Part shown: one piece after another, positions 63,034-64,000 of the stretch
How positions within the stretch are numbered: the stretch's first letter is position 1
Layout of the letters: every line of letters begins with the position of its first letter
Made by a program: the position numbers and the translations under genes
The notes under the pieces: model-generated
The model's input: only the letters and a program-made list of their open reading frames with translations
What the model was told of the DNA's origin: nothing
The model's database searches: none
Assembly: GCF_001078595.1 (NCBI RefSeq)
Contig: NZ_LFTY01000001.1
Location: 177,830 to 241,829, forward strand
From: Candidatus Rhodobacter oscarellae
Lineage (GTDB): Bacteria > Pseudomonadota > Alphaproteobacteria > Rhodobacterales > Rhodobacteraceae
Length of the DNA: 64,000 nucleotides
Direction of reading: 5' to 3'

Positions 63034-63883
63034 GCCCTTCACGTCGCCGCCGGTGCATTGATCATGTGCGGCAGACGCTTGGCGTATCCGAGCGCCGCGC
63101 CTGCCGCACATTGGGACAGCACCGCTCGACCCAACGCAAGGTTCCAACTGGCCGGTCCGATGAGGAGCTGTTGACCGAGGATATCATCGAGCTTGCCCGA
63201 AAGTTTGGGCGGTACGGGTATCGCATGGTCACTGGCTTGCTCAACAACTCGGGCTGGTATGTGAACCACAAACGGGTTGAACGGATATGGCGACGTGAGG
63301 GGCTGAAGGTCCCGCAAAAACAGACAAGGAAGGGGCGGCTCTGGCTGAACGACGGTTCCTGTGTGCGGCTTCGGCCAGAACGACCGAACCACGTCTGGTC
63401 CTATGACTTCGTTCAGGACCGGACCCATGACGGGCGTGCGTATCGCACACTCAACATCATCGACGAGTTCACCAAGGAGGCTCTCATGATCCGTGTCGAT
63501 CGCAAGCTCAATTCCATTGATGTCGTGGATGCCCTGACAGACCTGTTCATCTTGCGCGGACCGCCCGAGTTTATCAGGTCGGACAACGGACCCGAATTCA
63601 TCGCCCTGAAGGTCAGGGAATGGATCGGAGCGGTCGGTGCGAAGACGGCCTATATTGAGCCTGGATCACCCTGGGAGAACGGCTACTGCGAAAGCTTCAA
63701 TGCCAGGTTCCGCGATGAGCTGCTCAATGGCGAAATCTTCTACTCGCTCAGAGAAGCTCAGATCCTGATCGAACCAATGGCGCATCCACTACAACACCAT
63801 CAGGCCACACCGCGCCCTGGGATACCGACCGCCCGCGCCAGAAAGCCTCGTCCCGATAGACCAGAGGCCCATCATGCACTAAC
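63033..63883 (+). pseudogene. IS3-family OrfB (DDE transposase), frameshifted near the 3' end
   Basis: The frame encodes a transposase of the rve/DDE type: RRACRTLGQHRSTQRKVP, then the catalytic Asp in WSYDFVQDRT, the second Asp in IRSDNGPEF and the Glu in SPWENGYCESFN. Near 63774 an extra C (GAACCAATGG instead of GAACAATGG) shifts the frame; the expected ending EQWRIHYNTIRPHRALGYRP continues one frame over and stops at 63883. As in other IS3 elements, OrfB would be made by a -1 frameshift from OrfA. The extra base removes the conserved C-terminus. Confidence 0.82.
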
Positions 63884-64000
63884 AATTGACCCGGACCACC
63901 CGATGGCGGCTCTCCATGGGAACCTGCGCGAAATCAACAATATCGCCGAACGCTTGTCTTTGGGGCTTGATCTGCACCTGACCCGGTCCAGCCAAAGTGA

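Larger units (their letters stand above)
62655..63911 (+). mobile_element. IS3-family insertion sequence (probably inactive)
   Basis: About 1.26 kb with overlapping orfA and orfB in the layout of IS3-family elements. The ends share an imperfect inverted repeat around GTGGTCC (62668-62674 and, inverted, near 63895-63901). A GGGATA-GAAG-TATCCC hairpin lies inside the left end (62681-62696). No clear target duplication is seen. Both reading frames are damaged, so the copy should be unable to move by itself. Confidence 0.8.

Overview
The window looks like chromosomal DNA of a marine-type alphaproteobacterium of the order Rhodobacterales (Roseobacter group or a close relative). The evidence is the high G+C content, the gene order hisD / UPF0262 / low-molecular-weight phosphatase / infA / maf / RNase E/G / tRNA-Phe, the short HisG paired with HisZ, the Hint-domain and UPF0262 proteins, and a flgE-flgK-flgL-flgI block preceded by motB. 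The genus cannot be fixed from sequence reading alone.

Layout. Positions 1-1620 hold the start of ftsE, a zinc-ribbon membrane protein and the 3' part of an extensin-family gene. Positions about 1606-17307 are a ~15.7 kb integrated mobile island that has split the extensin gene: its 5' part lies at 17278-17817, still in an overlapping operon with tyrA and hisC. The island carries two tandem overlapping tyrosine recombinases at its left end. Next comes a four-gene, tightly packed operon (C5 cytosine methyltransferase, MORC/MutL-like GHKL ATPase, Z1-domain ATPase, PD-(D/E)XK nuclease-like protein), then an array of three short direct repeats, a 1502-aa TrwC/MobF relaxase-helicase, a MITE-like element and three overlapping small relaxosome-type genes. 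There is no conjugation pore, so it is best read as an integrative mobilizable element carrying a defence (restriction-modification-like) cargo.

Positions 17.3-41.8 kb are core genome: tyrosine and histidine biosynthesis (tyrA, hisC, hisG-hisZ-hisS), rpsD, a Hint-domain protein, an LpxR-like outer-membrane protein, B12-dependent ribonucleotide reductase, slyX, dnaE, an HNH protein and a flagellar block (flgI, flgL, flgK, flgE, motB). Positions 41.9-62.5 kb hold metabolic and housekeeping genes: GMC and Gfo/Idh oxidoreductases, a Rieske-fused glutamate-synthase-like protein, GumN, a ferric-reductase-like protein, Mn-pyrophosphatase, a WYL regulator, an HAD hydrolase, MaoC, ribF, hisD, a soluble chemoreceptor, infA, maf, RNase E/G and tRNA-Phe. 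An IS3-family element with a frameshifted transposase lies at 62.65-63.9 kb.

Two families of dispersed intergenic DNA stand out. One is a ~143-bp element made of four successive 20-22-bp palindromes (three copies plus a two-palindrome derivative). The other is a set of helically phased arrays, with the core GTCGG repeated every 11 bp, at four intergenic sites. Both occur together in the region in front of hisD.
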